NCBI RefSeq assembly: GCF_003315075.1
Contig: NZ_QNRJ01000010.1
Location: forward strand, 1 to 64,000
Origin: Rossellomorea aquimaris
GTDB lineage: Bacteria; Bacillota; Bacilli; Bacillales; Bacillaceae_B
Length of the DNA: 64,000 nt
Direction of reading: 5' to 3'
Below the pieces are notes generated by a model. The model saw nothing but the letters and a program-made list of their open reading frames with translations. It did no database searches and was not told the DNA's origin. Shown here piece after piece: positions 44,489 to 54,318 of the stretch; the stretch's first letter is position 1, and each line of letters opens with the position of its first letter. A program made the translations under genes and the position numbers.

Positions 44489-44918
44489 TTCGATTTCGTC
44501 CACGCTGATAAAGGGAGTAATGGATAAGAAAGGCTGGATGGATGTCCCCGCTGAAGGAATGAGCATGTATCCTTTGATTAAAGAAGGAGATGTGTGTCGG
44601 TTTATTTCATTAAAGGAAGTCACAGTGAGAAAAGGGGACATCATTTTATTTCAAGACTCATCGGGTAAGTTAGTTGCTCATCGATTCCTTTGCATTCAAT
44701 TCAGTGAAAATGTTGGAATGTATCTATTTAAAGGAGATACGAATGTTGGCTTCGACGTGCCGATATCAGACGAGCAGATGATCGGAAAGTTAGTGAAAAT
44801 ACGCAAGGGAGATGTGGTGTTATCTTTATCTCACCCTATTGCTAAAGGCTGGAGTAAACTCATTCTTCTTTTCCCTGTATTATCGTCATTCTTACAACTT
44901 ATATTAAATAAAAGATGA
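44478..44918 (+). CDS. S24/S26 (SipW-type) serine peptidase homologue, second cluster
   Basis: A 146-residue protein with the signal-peptidase fold motifs of the Ser/His type: G27-M-S29-M-x-P (nucleophile Ser29), RKGDIILF, VAHRF with His68 in place of the bacterial general-base Lys, and KGDTN near 85-89. There is no N-terminal membrane anchor but a hydrophobic C-terminus (about 125-143). In this cluster it stands where a lasso B2 leader peptidase would be, so it is the best candidate for precursor cleavage. The start ATG 44478 overlaps the RRE gene by 11 nt and lacks a strong ribosome binding site, implying coupled translation. Confidence 0.85.
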   Translation: MQANSISSTLIKGVMDKKGWMDVPAEGMSMYPLIKEGDVCRFISLKEVTVRKGDIILFQDSSGKLVAHRFLCIQFSENVGMYLFKGDTNVGFDVPISDEQMIGKLVKIRKGDVVLSLSHPIAKGWSKLILLFPVLSSFLQLILNKR

Positions 44919-44933
44919 GCGCAGGTGCTTACA

Positions 44934-46748
44934 ATGATTGGAAGACTAACAAAAAAGTTGGATATTCAACAATATGGTTCTTTGAAGGAATTAAAGAAAA
45001 CTTTTTTGTTGTTGAGACCTTTTCTTTTGAAGCATAAAAAAGTCTATATCGGTCTTTTTTTGCTTTTATTTATAGATATTACTATGACATTGTCCTTTGC
45101 TTGGTTCTTTGGAAATATTACGGATGCAGCGATTCAGGGAGATTTTCCCCGTTTGAAATGGTTAATGGTGATAGGTATTAGCTTATCGATGATCAGTATT
45201 GTGACAAATTTTATTGATACATATCTTGAGACGATTGCTGTTAATGCAGTGAAGCGTGATTTTAATGTGGACTTATATAAACATATTTTACTTTTACCAG
45301 GAGACACTCTCTCAAATCTCCATTCCGGAGAACTAATATCTCATTTTACAAATGATCTTCACAATATAGATGCCGTTGTTGGACGTGGACTTATTAACTT
45401 AATACGCTTTCCACTTATTACGATTGCCGCTTTTACTTACTTAGTGCAGATCAGTTGGAAGCTTTCGTTAATCAGTGTTCTTATCGCTCCTGTTGCGGTA
45501 ATAGGGGGTGCAGTATTTGGGTTACTGCTTCGGAACAATAGTCGAGTCATTCATAATTTGATTGGCAGTATTAATAGAGGCCTTAATGATACTTTTCAAG
45601 GGTTCATAGTGATTCGTTCTTTTACGTTGGAGAAGATTTTCTTTACTAAATACGCCCGTCAGAACGAAGAATTATTCTCTCTCGAAATGAAAGACGCGAA
45701 ACTGCGTGGGGCTTTTTATGCGGGAGGAGAAGCTGTAGGATCCATCACTTTTTTAGCAAGCTTACTAATAGGCGCTTTTTTTGTTTCAGATAAAGTAATC
45801 ACGATAGGTGCTTTATTGTCGTTCATTAATCTAGTGAATCACCTCGTATATCCTCTGACTGGTCTTGCAGGTCAATGGGCAGGGTATCAACGTTCTATAT
45901 CTGCATTAGATCGTATTACTAATTTATTGGACCAGCCCAGAGAATCACAAGAATTACCCACTTATTTACCAACCCAGAATCTCCATGAAGGTATTAGGTA
46001 TCAAAATGTGACTTTTAGCTATGATGGAGAGCATAACGTCTTAAAGAACTTCAGCCTGGATATTCCTTCTGGAAAGGTAGTCGCATTTGTAGGGCCAAGT
46101 GGTGCAGGGAAGTCCACTTTATTTAATTTATTACAAGGTTTTTACATTCCACAGTTTGGTGTGATTTCAATGGATTCAAAAACATTAGGAGATACCAAAA
46201 TTTCTGATTGGAGAAATTCCATCGCCTACGTTCCGCAAGAGACCTTTTTATTTAGTGGAACGATTGGTGAGAATTTAAAAGTTGCCCGTCCGGAGATCTC
46301 CGATGAAGAAATGATTGAAGCATCCCTGAAAGCGAATCTACATGATTTTATTTCAGGTTTGCCCAATGGGTATAACACAGAAATTGGCGAAAGAGGGTTA
46401 AAGCTATCTGGAGGTCAAAGACAAAGGCTATCCATTGCACGGGCGATATTGAAAGATGCCCCTATCCTTCTTTTAGACGAGGCCACTTCTGCTCTTGATA
46501 GTGAAACAGAATTCTTGGTTCAGGAAGCTCTTTATAAGCTAATGCAAAATAAAACGACTTTAGTCATTGCTCATCGTTTATCTACCATTAAACACGCAGA
46601 TATCATTTATGTTATGAACGAAGGTAAGGTAGTTCAAAAAGGCAATCATGAGGAGCTGACAAGGGAAGAGGGCTTGTACAAGGAATTGAACAACCGTCAA
46701 TTTTTTAAAGAGACAACCATTTCAAAAACTTTAGTGATGAATGCCTAA
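44934..46748 (+). CDS. ABC exporter of the second peptide cluster
   Basis: A 604-residue ABC half-transporter with six membrane helices (first about 330 residues) and a nucleotide-binding domain: GPSGAGKST near 388, LSGGQRQR near 494 and LLDEATSALDS near 515. No peptidase C39 domain, so leader removal needs another enzyme. ATG 44934 is 7 nt after AGGTG. Confidence 0.92.
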   Translation: MIGRLTKKLDIQQYGSLKELKKTFLLLRPFLLKHKKVYIGLFLLLFIDITMTLSFAWFFGNITDAAIQGDFPRLKWLMVIGISLSMISIVTNFIDTYLETIAVNAVKRDFNVDLYKHILLLPGDTLSNLHSGELISHFTNDLHNIDAVVGRGLINLIRFPLITIAAFTYLVQISWKLSLISVLIAPVAVIGGAVFGLLLRNNSRVIHNLIGSINRGLNDTFQGFIVIRSFTLEKIFFTKYARQNEELFSLEMKDAKLRGAFYAGGEAVGSITFLASLLIGAFFVSDKVITIGALLSFINLVNHLVYPLTGLAGQWAGYQRSISALDRITNLLDQPRESQELPTYLPTQNLHEGIRYQNVTFSYDGEHNVLKNFSLDIPSGKVVAFVGPSGAGKSTLFNLLQGFYIPQFGVISMDSKTLGDTKISDWRNSIAYVPQETFLFSGTIGENLKVARPEISDEEMIEASLKANLHDFISGLPNGYNTEIGERGLKLSGGQRQRLSIARAILKDAPILLLDEATSALDSETEFLVQEALYKLMQNKTTLVIAHRLSTIKHADIIYVMNEGKVVQKGNHEELTREEGLYKELNNRQFFKETTISKTLVMNA

Positions 46749-46771
46749 CATAGTAAAAAGGGGGGGAATAC

Positions 46772-47875
46772 ATGCTCACACCACTTATAAGCTCGTTGTA
46801 TGACAGAAACACCAGTCTTCCTCACAAAATCACATATTACCACCAAGCCATCCAACAAATAGAATCCCACTCCATCTCCCCCCAGATCTATCACTCTTTA
46901 AAAGAAAAGGGAGACCTTGAAAGAACACCACTATTCTTTCAAGTACGCCTAAAGCAAAAATACGATGAGGCACTATTTCAAAATATCCTTATCAAAAGTG
47001 AAACAGACAAAATCCTTAACAGGCTCGAAAAGGCGAAAATAGAAGCCATTCCTCTAAAAGGTGTATATTTTGCACAAGAATATTTCGGTCATCTGGCTGC
47101 CAGAGGGACATCAGATATTGATATTCTCATTAAAAAAGAATCGGTAGGAGAGACGGTTCAACTAGTTAAATCCTTAGGATTTGAACAGGAGGAAGAATGG
47201 ATACCAGAGCATTTTCACTGTTCTTTTAGTAAACGTATTCCTGGGTCCCCCGTGCCTCTAGTAGTGGAGATACATTGGGGTATTGTGAAGGAAAAGACCT
47301 CTCATTTGGAGATTGATACCTTCTGGGAAGAGGCTGAAGCTGTAAAGGGAAGCTCCTATATTAAAAGTTTATCGGATGAACATACTTTTTATATGATTTG
47401 TCTGCATGGGTGGAGGCATAATTTAGACTCTCCACGATATTACCTTGATATTATTCAGTTGATTTTCAGGTTGAACAATCGAGTAGATCTTCATCGATTA
47501 TTTCAACAAGCTAAAAAAGATGGGACCTTGAAAAGAATGGTTCGTACTCTTTCCATCGTGTATGAAGAGTATCCGATCCTGGAGAACGTTATGAAACTGC
47601 CTGTTAAACGAAGTATGAAGAAGCGGAGAAAGGGACGATTGTTTCATTACTTGGATTTTATCGATTTTCAATTTTTAAGCTATGACACTTTTCAACATTG
47701 CTTGAGAGAGGTGTACAGCTGGTGCTTTCCTAGAAAGACGGACATTTATACGGAATTAAACGTAGAGTATCAAAGGTCTTCCTATATAAAAAGTATATTC
47801 TTCTTATATAAAGAAAGGATAGGAAAAGGATTGAAAGCAACGTATTTGTTAGTCAGAGGTGCCAATCAGCCTTAG
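46772..47875 (+). CDS. Nucleotidyltransferase-like tailoring protein, second cluster
   Basis: A 367-residue paralogue of the protein at 40076. IPLKGVYFAQEYFGHLAARGTSDIDILI near residue 90-117 is the NTase core with D-x-D, and VEIHWGI follows near 168. Presence with a second kinase suggests that the second peptide is also phosphorylated and then further modified. AAAGGGGGGG precedes the ATG. Last gene of the cluster; a strong terminator follows about 90 bp downstream. Confidence 0.85.
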   Translation: MLTPLISSLYDRNTSLPHKITYYHQAIQQIESHSISPQIYHSLKEKGDLERTPLFFQVRLKQKYDEALFQNILIKSETDKILNRLEKAKIEAIPLKGVYFAQEYFGHLAARGTSDIDILIKKESVGETVQLVKSLGFEQEEEWIPEHFHCSFSKRIPGSPVPLVVEIHWGIVKEKTSHLEIDTFWEEAEAVKGSSYIKSLSDEHTFYMICLHGWRHNLDSPRYYLDIIQLIFRLNNRVDLHRLFQQAKKDGTLKRMVRTLSIVYEEYPILENVMKLPVKRSMKKRRKGRLFHYLDFIDFQFLSYDTFQHCLREVYSWCFPRKTDIYTELNVEYQRSSYIKSIFFLYKERIGKGLKATYLLVRGANQP

Positions 47876-47963
47876 CACCAAGCACTTTCCTTTACCCAAC
47901 CACGTAAAACCCTTATAATCATACAAATAGATTCAAGTTCTCTTCGTGCACCAGCGAATAAAG

Positions 47964-48004
47964 AGTAACCTGCTGCTTCCGCAGTCCAGGTTACTTTTTT
48001 ATTG
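47964..48004 (+). terminator. Terminator of the peptide clusters
   Basis: AGTAACCTG (47966-47974) pairs with CAGGTTACT (47989-47997), loop 14 nt with an inner CTGC/GCAG pairing, followed by TTTTTTATT. Confidence 0.92.
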
Positions 48005-48061
48005 GAACGGGTACGATAATAGAGAATGAAAAACGGTGTGAAAGTAAGGGTATGATGATAA

Positions 48062-50260
48062 ATGAAACAGTTACATAGACAGCATGTATGGCTGGGGAGG
48101 ATCCTCGCGTCTGACCCGGGCCGGAAGAGATTTCAGCAGGCCGGTAAAGCAACGATCAGTTTAATATCGGCTGTGTTTACGATGCTTTTTTTATTAAAAC
48201 TATTCGATCACACAGCGATTACGCCGGCCATTGTGTCAGGGATGGTAGGGATGCTCGGGATCTTCGTCGTTATGGATGACACAACGGCTAAAAAGAAGGT
48301 CACGACCCCGTTGATCGGTGTGGCGGTAGCGGTTGGAATCACATTGGGCTCCGCCTTTGCCCATTATAGTCTCGTGGTGAATATCCTACTGGTGGGAGCG
48401 ATATTCAGCGCTTTTTACTTCTCCCGATTTGCCATCCGGTATTTTTCCATGGGAATGGCAGGATTTATGTCTATTTATATTTCGTCGATTCTTCAGCTTG
48501 ATGTGGCGCATCTATCATGGTTCTATATTGGGATTGTGATTGGTGTCATGTACGCCTTTCTTTATAACTTCATTATTTTTAAAGGCTCGGTTCATGTGTT
48601 AAGAAGGAGTATGCGTTCGTTTCATATTCAATCCAACTTGACGTTTACGATTTTGATGAAGATGATTGAGGATCCGGACACGAGTAGTAAACGCAGGAAG
48701 CTTCTCGATCGAAATGTTCGAAGGCTGAATGAGTATGCGAGGATCGTAGCCGGTGATATCAATGAGAATGATTTGAAGAAGCTTTGGCCAGGTATCGAGC
48801 CCTCCCAATTGCGTCTCTATGTTTTTGATACAGAGATGTTGATACAGACGTTAACCGATTCTTTGAAGCGGCTCAAGGAGTTGGATGCCTTAGAGGTTAC
48901 TGAGCTTAGACGCTTGCTTGTCTGGGTTCTCCGTTCGCTCCGTGATGCCGAGGTACTGGCCCAGGATTATGATCCCCGTTCTCTTGAAGAAGCAGAAATA
49001 GCCATACAGGGCCTTCGCCTTCTTTTATCAGAGATGTTGAATCAGGAAGAAAAGCCTGAAGGCTGGGTGTATCTTCTAAGGCGCATCGAGTCCATTGCCA
49101 ATCATGTGCTGGAAGCAGCCATCACCATTCAAGAGTCGCTGAAGGTTTCAGAAAGCAAGGAAACGGACATAGAGAGTAATGACGAGTCCCTTGATGAGGA
49201 AAAAGAGGATAAGCCTGAAGAAGAGACCAGGAGTTTAAACCCTTCTACCCGTAAGGCGATCCAAGCTCTTGTTGCGGGTACGTTAGCGATTATTGTAGGG
49301 GAGCTGATTGCACCTGCACAGCCCTACTGGGTACTGTTAACGACCTTTATTATTCAAATTGGTACAGAGTCAGTAGGAAGAACTTATATGAAGGCCTTTC
49401 AGCGCTCGGTCGGAACGGTGACCGGGGCCATACTTGGATTCGGAGCGGCAAAGCTCGTTTCAGGAAATTCTGAGCTTGAAGTGTTCCTCTTGTTTGTCGT
49501 ACTGTTCCTGGCCTTCTATCTTTTCACGGTTTCGTATACTCTTATGAGCTTGTTCATAACCATGCTCATCGCCTTTATGTATGACCTGCTCCTGGGCGGA
49601 ATCAGTATGCAGCTGATGGGGGCACGGGTCATTGATACCATTGCTGGAGCGGCGATTGCCCTCTCTGTCTCGGCGTTTGTATTTCCAAAGAAAACAAAGG
49701 ACAAGGTGGCAGATGCCTTTGATGATTTTCTTGAAGAGCTTGGAGGATATGTTTCTTCCTATATAAAAACCTTTACGGATATTGAGGATAAACCATTAAC
49801 AGATCAAGCCTTTGATCTCGATCAGAAGCTTCAGGGTATAAAGGATGAAGCACAATCGCTTTTGCAACGACCTGGTTCCATGACACGATCGGGGATTGGA
49901 CGTTGGGTCACGGTGGTGACAGCCATAAACTATTATGCAAAGCATTTGCTTGCTTCGTCCCATAGAAAAGTACCTGCAAAGGTTTCTGATGAACTTAATA
50001 GCGTTTTTCAGCAGACAGAAGAGAAAATTACTCATAACATTGAAACGTTACGTGAGCTGCTAAAAGAAAAAGAGAGCGCACGAGTTTTTTGGAGTTTAAG
50101 TGAGGAACGGGAAAAGATCGAAACTCTGGCACCGAGCAGACTGAAGTCACAAATGGATCTGATTCATCACCTCTACTATGTGTGGAAAATCAATCAATCG
50201 ATTGTGGCACTTGGAGAGGAACTGGGGGCGGAAGTGAAGGAAACTCAAACAAAAGGGTAA
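48062..50260 (+). CDS. FUSC-family membrane protein (aromatic acid exporter-like)
   Basis: A 732-residue protein built of two membrane blocks (about residues 25-175 and 395-545), each followed by a cytoplasmic helical region, the layout of the FUSC/YccS and ArAE transporter families. The second block has RKAIQALVAGTLAIIVGELIAPAQPYWVLLTTFI, a typical FUSC repeat start. Substrate unknown. The stop codon lies within the terminator stem. It is preceded by the strong terminator of the peptide cluster, so it is a separate unit. Confidence 0.85.
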   Translation: MKQLHRQHVWLGRILASDPGRKRFQQAGKATISLISAVFTMLFLLKLFDHTAITPAIVSGMVGMLGIFVVMDDTTAKKKVTTPLIGVAVAVGITLGSAFAHYSLVVNILLVGAIFSAFYFSRFAIRYFSMGMAGFMSIYISSILQLDVAHLSWFYIGIVIGVMYAFLYNFIIFKGSVHVLRRSMRSFHIQSNLTFTILMKMIEDPDTSSKRRKLLDRNVRRLNEYARIVAGDINENDLKKLWPGIEPSQLRLYVFDTEMLIQTLTDSLKRLKELDALEVTELRRLLVWVLRSLRDAEVLAQDYDPRSLEEAEIAIQGLRLLLSEMLNQEEKPEGWVYLLRRIESIANHVLEAAITIQESLKVSESKETDIESNDESLDEEKEDKPEEETRSLNPSTRKAIQALVAGTLAIIVGELIAPAQPYWVLLTTFIIQIGTESVGRTYMKAFQRSVGTVTGAILGFGAAKLVSGNSELEVFLLFVVLFLAFYLFTVSYTLMSLFITMLIAFMYDLLLGGISMQLMGARVIDTIAGAAIALSVSAFVFPKKTKDKVADAFDDFLEELGGYVSSYIKTFTDIEDKPLTDQAFDLDQKLQGIKDEAQSLLQRPGSMTRSGIGRWVTVVTAINYYAKHLLASSHRKVPAKVSDELNSVFQQTEEKITHNIETLRELLKEKESARVFWSLSEEREKIETLAPSRLKSQMDLIHHLYYVWKINQSIVALGEELGAEVKETQTKG

Positions 50261-50288
50261 AGCGAATCCGCTTTACCCTTTTGTTTAT
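50251..50288 (+). terminator. Terminator overlapping the FUSC gene stop
   Basis: AAGGGTAAAGCG / CGCTTTACCCTT with a 4-nt loop, followed by TTGTTTATT; the stop TAA lies in the first arm. Confidence 0.85.
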
Positions 50289-50411
50289 TGCGCTTATTTC
50301 ACCTGTCGGGATAGTCGTTTTAGATAACTTCTTGTCAGAAATTGTTTTAACCCGTCACTCTTCGGGAAAACCATACCATCTATACATTTATATGATGGTG
50401 AGGTGGAGGAA

Positions 50412-51143
50412 ATGGCAGACAAAAGCTTATTGCTGACCAAAGAAGATATGAAGAACCCTGATCTTGTTCCCCAATGGGTGATGGAAGAATATAAGAATTT
50501 TCACGAGGTAGTAACAGACCGAACGTTTCCTTGTTACTTCGGCATGACCGGAGAGAAAAAAGGAGAGCTTCGGTATTCGTATATAAGTCACGATAATTGG
50601 GAGCATCTGCCCGAAACGATTCAAGAGTTTATCGACTTGTTCGATGTACCAGAAGGAGAGCGGCTGATTCGTCACGGATTCTTTTTGTTTGTGGAACCAG
50701 AGGGTGAGGAGAGGTCCGTCCCTCATTATCGTGAGTATTTCTGGAAGATTCTGCAGTTTCTTCATGAGGAGGATGAGGAGGCTTGGCCAGAGGATTATCC
50801 GGAGGATCCGGATCATCATTTGTGGGCGTTTTCGTTTGCCGGGGAGCCGTTTTTCGTGTTTGGGAATGCTCCTGCTTATAAGCAGCGAAAGACGAGAGAC
50901 CTTGGGAATAGTTTGGTATTAGGCTTTCAGCCGAGAAGGATCTTTGAAGGGTTGGAAGGAACGTCAAAGGGTGGCATTATGTCCCGTGAGAAAGTAAGGG
51001 AGCGGGTCGAGAAGTGGGACGGCTTGCCGAAGCATCCGAATATCAGCCATTACGGGGATCCTGAACACCGTGAATGGAAGCAATACTTCATTGGAGACGA
51101 TGTGGAGCCGATTGAAGGTAAATGCCCTTTTCACCATAAATAA
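50412..51143 (+). CDS. YqcI/YcgG family protein
   Basis: A 243-residue soluble protein of the YqcI/YcgG family, with FPCYFGMTGEKKGELRYSYI near residue 39 and KCPFHH at the C-terminus typical of it. The biochemical function is not known. ATG 50412 follows AGGTGGAGG. The codons near 50711-50725 include a 15-mer that recurs at 58442 (see findings). Confidence 0.85.
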   Translation: MADKSLLLTKEDMKNPDLVPQWVMEEYKNFHEVVTDRTFPCYFGMTGEKKGELRYSYISHDNWEHLPETIQEFIDLFDVPEGERLIRHGFFLFVEPEGEERSVPHYREYFWKILQFLHEEDEEAWPEDYPEDPDHHLWAFSFAGEPFFVFGNAPAYKQRKTRDLGNSLVLGFQPRRIFEGLEGTSKGGIMSREKVRERVEKWDGLPKHPNISHYGDPEHREWKQYFIGDDVEPIEGKCPFHHK

Positions 51144-51147
51144 GAGA

Positions 51148-51182
51148 AAGAGTGTCAGGCCTCGGCCTGACACTCTTCTTCT
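51148..51182. terminator. Bidirectional terminator
   Basis: AAGAGTGTCAGGCC / GGCCTGACACTCTT with a 2-nt loop between the convergent YqcI/YcgG and DUF4097 genes; T-rich on the + side (CTTCTTAAT). Confidence 0.85.
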
Positions 51183-52045
51183 TAATAAATATCGACATTC
51201 CCACTGGAAACGGAAACATTGATGTTGTATTTACCAGACCCTGCCACACCAGAAAGGTCTCCATTGTCTACCTTCTGATTCTTTAATGGGAGGTTGCAGG
51301 AGATATCTCCGTTGCTTGCTTTTCCGTTCAGCTTAAAGCTCGCGTCTTCAGGCAGATCCAGGTTGACACCTCCAGAGCTTACATCAAAATTCAGGTCTCC
51401 CTTTAGAGTGTCCATGGAGACTGTTAATTCACCAGATGATAAGTCACCTTCCAGAGGACCTTCGTAGTTCGACAATTCTACTTCCCCGGAGCTGATGTCC
51501 ACATTACCTTTTTTTGTAGAGAGAGCATTCACGACCAAGTCTCCGGAAGAACCATCATGTTCGAATACATTCGTCTCAAGGTTTTCAAGAGTCATGTTTC
51601 CGGAACCCATTTCCACGGATAACTCATCCAGCTTCATTCGATTCGCATCGGATTTTCCTGCAAATTGAAGGTTACCGGAACCAATCTCGATTTCCATGCT
51701 TCGATCATATTCTTTTGGAATGTACACGGTTACGTTCGATTTGCGGTTGAATGCTACCCATTCATACCATTTATGCTTTACAGCCACTTCAATGGTGTCA
51801 CCTTTTTCAGCTAAAGTCAGTGTTCCTTTTCCTTTCATATCAACTTTGACTTCATTCTGGTCTGTAGGAATGACTTCTGTATCGCTGCTTTCCATTTTAA
51901 GATCGATGTGATCGATTTTGTCCGTTACCCCGATACGTTCCCCTGACTTACTTTCTTTAGCAAACAACGATGTATTGTCATTCAGGATGACGTATAGCGT
52001 TCCAAGTGCAAGCAGTGCAATGATCACGGCAAAAGCATTTTTCAT
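51182..52045 (-). CDS. DUF4097 (LiaG/YvlB-like) beta-repeat protein
   Basis: A 287-residue protein with one N-terminal membrane segment or signal anchor (AFAVIIALLALGTLYVIL) and an outer beta-helical region full of short repeats such as SSGDL, GSGNM, SSGEV and SSGGV. Such DUF4097 proteins include LiaG-type envelope-stress proteins, but no liaFSR genes are nearby. CGAGGGA precedes the ATG on the minus strand. Confidence 0.85.
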   Translation of the reverse strand: MKNAFAVIIALLALGTLYVILNDNTSLFAKESKSGERIGVTDKIDHIDLKMESSDTEVIPTDQNEVKVDMKGKGTLTLAEKGDTIEVAVKHKWYEWVAFNRKSNVTVYIPKEYDRSMEIEIGSGNLQFAGKSDANRMKLDELSVEMGSGNMTLENLETNVFEHDGSSGDLVVNALSTKKGNVDISSGEVELSNYEGPLEGDLSSGELTVSMDTLKGDLNFDVSSGGVNLDLPEDASFKLNGKASNGDISCNLPLKNQKVDNGDLSGVAGSGKYNINVSVSSGNVDIY

Positions 52046-52177
52046 TAAAATCCCTCGCTTTGGTTTGTTTTTCCATTTTATAGTTTTATTTTAAAGCAGC
52101 TGCCGGTTCATCACAATGAGCCATGCGATTATTTTTGAATCAGACCAGAGGCTGAGTTCGGTGTGGGTTATGTAATA

Positions 52178-52210
52178 GAAAAAGACCGGTCTTAGGTGAC
52201 CGGTCTTAGC
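52178..52210 (-). terminator. Terminator of the CAP-domain gene
   Basis: AAGACCGGTC / GACCGGTCTT with a 6-nt loop; on the minus strand followed by TTTTTCTATT. Confidence 0.9.
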
Positions 52211-52212
52211 CT

Positions 52213-52974
52213 TTATTTTGCGATAAACATCTGCGTCCAATATATTCCCTGGCTGGGATCCTTCGCTGTCCCCACGCCAATATGAGTGACTTGTTTGTTT
52301 AAAATATTTTTGCGGTGACCGGGACTGTTCATCCAAGCGTTAACGACAGATTCAGGTGTTTTTTGTCCAACGGCAATGTTCTCCGCTGCCGTGGAGTAAT
52401 CCACCCCGAAGTTTTCCATCATTTCAAAAGGAGATCCATACGTTGGGGATGTATGAGAGAAATAGTCATTTTCCTTCATGTCCTCTGATTTCATCTCCGC
52501 CACATTCGCTAACTCTCCATCCATTTTCAAGGCACCAAGTCCATTCTTCTTACGTTCCTGGTTGGTTAAATCAACTACCTGCTTCACAAATCCACTTGCA
52601 TCGGATGCCTGTGCATCCTGTTTGGGCTGACCCTCTGCAGGTGGTTCCGGTTGTGCTGTATTTGGCTCTTGTGCAGGCTGATTCGGCTGACGTGCTTCTT
52701 CATTACCTGGCGCATTTTCCTCACCGGGGTCTAAGTGGGTAAATTCGCGTAAGTCACCATTTGGGTCTATTGGAGCCATGAAACGGTGAAGGGGAGTTTG
52801 GTTTCCTTGCATTCCATTCATTCGATCTCTGCCATCGTTATCATAAGTAACAGGATCGTAATTCACGTTTTGTGTATCCATCAGGTTATCGTTTGCATCG
52901 TTATTGTTACAGGCAGTCATCAGCATAAACGGGATGACAGCGCATGCTGTAATGGAAAAAAATCGTTTTTTCAT
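52213..52974 (-). CDS. CAP-domain (SCP/PR1, YkwD-like) lipoprotein
   Basis: A 253-residue secreted protein. Lipobox LMTAC places the lipidated Cys near residue 22. A low-complexity Pro/Gln/Asn linker (about 85-125) leads to a CAP domain (about 130-253) with LTNQERKKNGLGAL, SHTSPTYGSPFEMM, AENIAVG and WMNSPGHRKNILN, all standard for the YkwD group found around sporulating bacilli. Function of bacterial CAP proteins is unsettled. GGAGG lies 8 nt before the start on the minus strand. Confidence 0.92.
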   Translation of the reverse strand: MKKRFFSITACAVIPFMLMTACNNNDANDNLMDTQNVNYDPVTYDNDGRDRMNGMQGNQTPLHRFMAPIDPNGDLREFTHLDPGEENAPGNEEARQPNQPAQEPNTAQPEPPAEGQPKQDAQASDASGFVKQVVDLTNQERKKNGLGALKMDGELANVAEMKSEDMKENDYFSHTSPTYGSPFEMMENFGVDYSTAAENIAVGQKTPESVVNAWMNSPGHRKNILNKQVTHIGVGTAKDPSQGIYWTQMFIAK

Positions 52975-53146
52975 GTCAGGTCCTCCAATATTTTTAATTG
53001 CCTTTTACAAGCATTTAACAGTCTTTAATATGTACTCTCCAGGTGCTCTTTATCCTGTTAAAAATAGGGTTTGCTTCTTTCTTAAAGAGGGTTTTGTGAT
53101 TTAGGCACGAATAGTATTGATAAGAAAAAAAGGGGGTAATTCATCC

Positions 53147-54202
53147 ATGGAACGAAAGAGATTACGGGAAATGGGAGGCAGTATCGGTTCTTATTCAAGT
53201 GGGAAGTATAACAGCATAACCGATATTGAGGGAGTGAAGGTCGGACATAAAACCCTTCACTATGAGCTAGACGATACCGTGGTGCGAACGGGTGTAACGG
53301 CGATTTTACCTCATTCCGGCAATCTGTTTCGTGATAAAGTATGGGCGGGTTGCCATGTGATCAATGGCTTTGGAAAAACAGTCGGGACGATTCAAATGGA
53401 GGAGCTGGGTGTCCTTGAAAGTCCGATTCTCTTGACGAATACACTTTCAGTAGGGGATGTGTTGAAAGGGACGGTTCAATATATGCTGGACGAGACACCT
53501 GAAATCGGAGACACAACGGGGACAGTAAATGTCGTTGTGGGAGAATGCAATGATGGCTTCCTCAATGATATCCGTGGCCTTCATGTGAAGCCTGAGGATG
53601 CCCGGGAAGCCATTCTTCATGCACAGTCGGGGCCAGTCGATGAAGGGTGCGTTGGAGCGGGGACGGGAATGCTTTGTTTCGGTTATAAAGGTGGAATAGG
53701 GACGAGTTCCAGGGAGTATGCTTTTGGAGGTGAGAAGTATACGGTGGGTGCCCTCGTGTTAACAAATTTCGGACAGAGGAAAGATCTAAGGGGTCCCATT
53801 CTTAACAACGGGGAGGAGGAGAATGCACCGGATGGATCAATCATGATCATCCTGGCGACAGATGCACCCCTAAATGAAAGGCAGCTTAAACGCCTGGCGA
53901 AACGTGCTTCATTCGGCCTTTCAAGAACGGGTTCATATGCAGCCCATGGGAGTGGTGATGTTGTTCTTGCGTTTTCTACTGCACATCGTATTCCACATCA
54001 GCCTTCGAGTGATAACACGGTTCCTTACAGTTTCATTAAAGAAGACGGACCGATCATCTCTACACTATTTGAAATGACAGTCGATAGCGTAGAAGAAGCC
54101 ATATGGAACTCTCTCTGTAAAGCGGAAACCACAACGGGCAGGAATGGAAGGAAAGTGGAAGCGATATCTTTAGATTTGCTCAGGGATGGACTGACGAAAT
54201 AA
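53147..54202 (+). CDS. P1 family peptidase (DmpA-like aminopeptidase)
   Basis: N-terminal nucleophile hydrolase of 351 residues. YNSITDIEGVKVGHKTL is the family start. G-A-GTGMLCFGYKGGIGTSSR near residue 181-200 holds the self-cleavage site, with a Ser nucleophile after the conserved Gly-Thr. These enzymes release N-terminal residues from peptides, sometimes D-amino acids or beta-peptides. ATG 53147 follows AAAGGGGG. Divergent from the CAP lipoprotein gene. Confidence 0.92.
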   Translation: MERKRLREMGGSIGSYSSGKYNSITDIEGVKVGHKTLHYELDDTVVRTGVTAILPHSGNLFRDKVWAGCHVINGFGKTVGTIQMEELGVLESPILLTNTLSVGDVLKGTVQYMLDETPEIGDTTGTVNVVVGECNDGFLNDIRGLHVKPEDAREAILHAQSGPVDEGCVGAGTGMLCFGYKGGIGTSSREYAFGGEKYTVGALVLTNFGQRKDLRGPILNNGEEENAPDGSIMIILATDAPLNERQLKRLAKRASFGLSRTGSYAAHGSGDVVLAFSTAHRIPHQPSSDNTVPYSFIKEDGPIISTLFEMTVDSVEEAIWNSLCKAETTTGRNGRKVEAISLDLLRDGLTK

Positions 54203-54318
54203 GAAACTGTGTAACCTATTCAGGATTTTTTCTTTAATGGAAATTTATTTAACCATCAAATAAATGGGGTATACCATACATATGCGTACGAATTATTTGG
54301 TTGAAGGAAGTGACAGTC

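Noticed and set aside
44478-44918. LexA/phage-repressor-type S24 protein
   Set aside because: No DNA-binding domain; G-M-S-M-x-P, HRF and KGDTN motifs fit the S26 SipW type.
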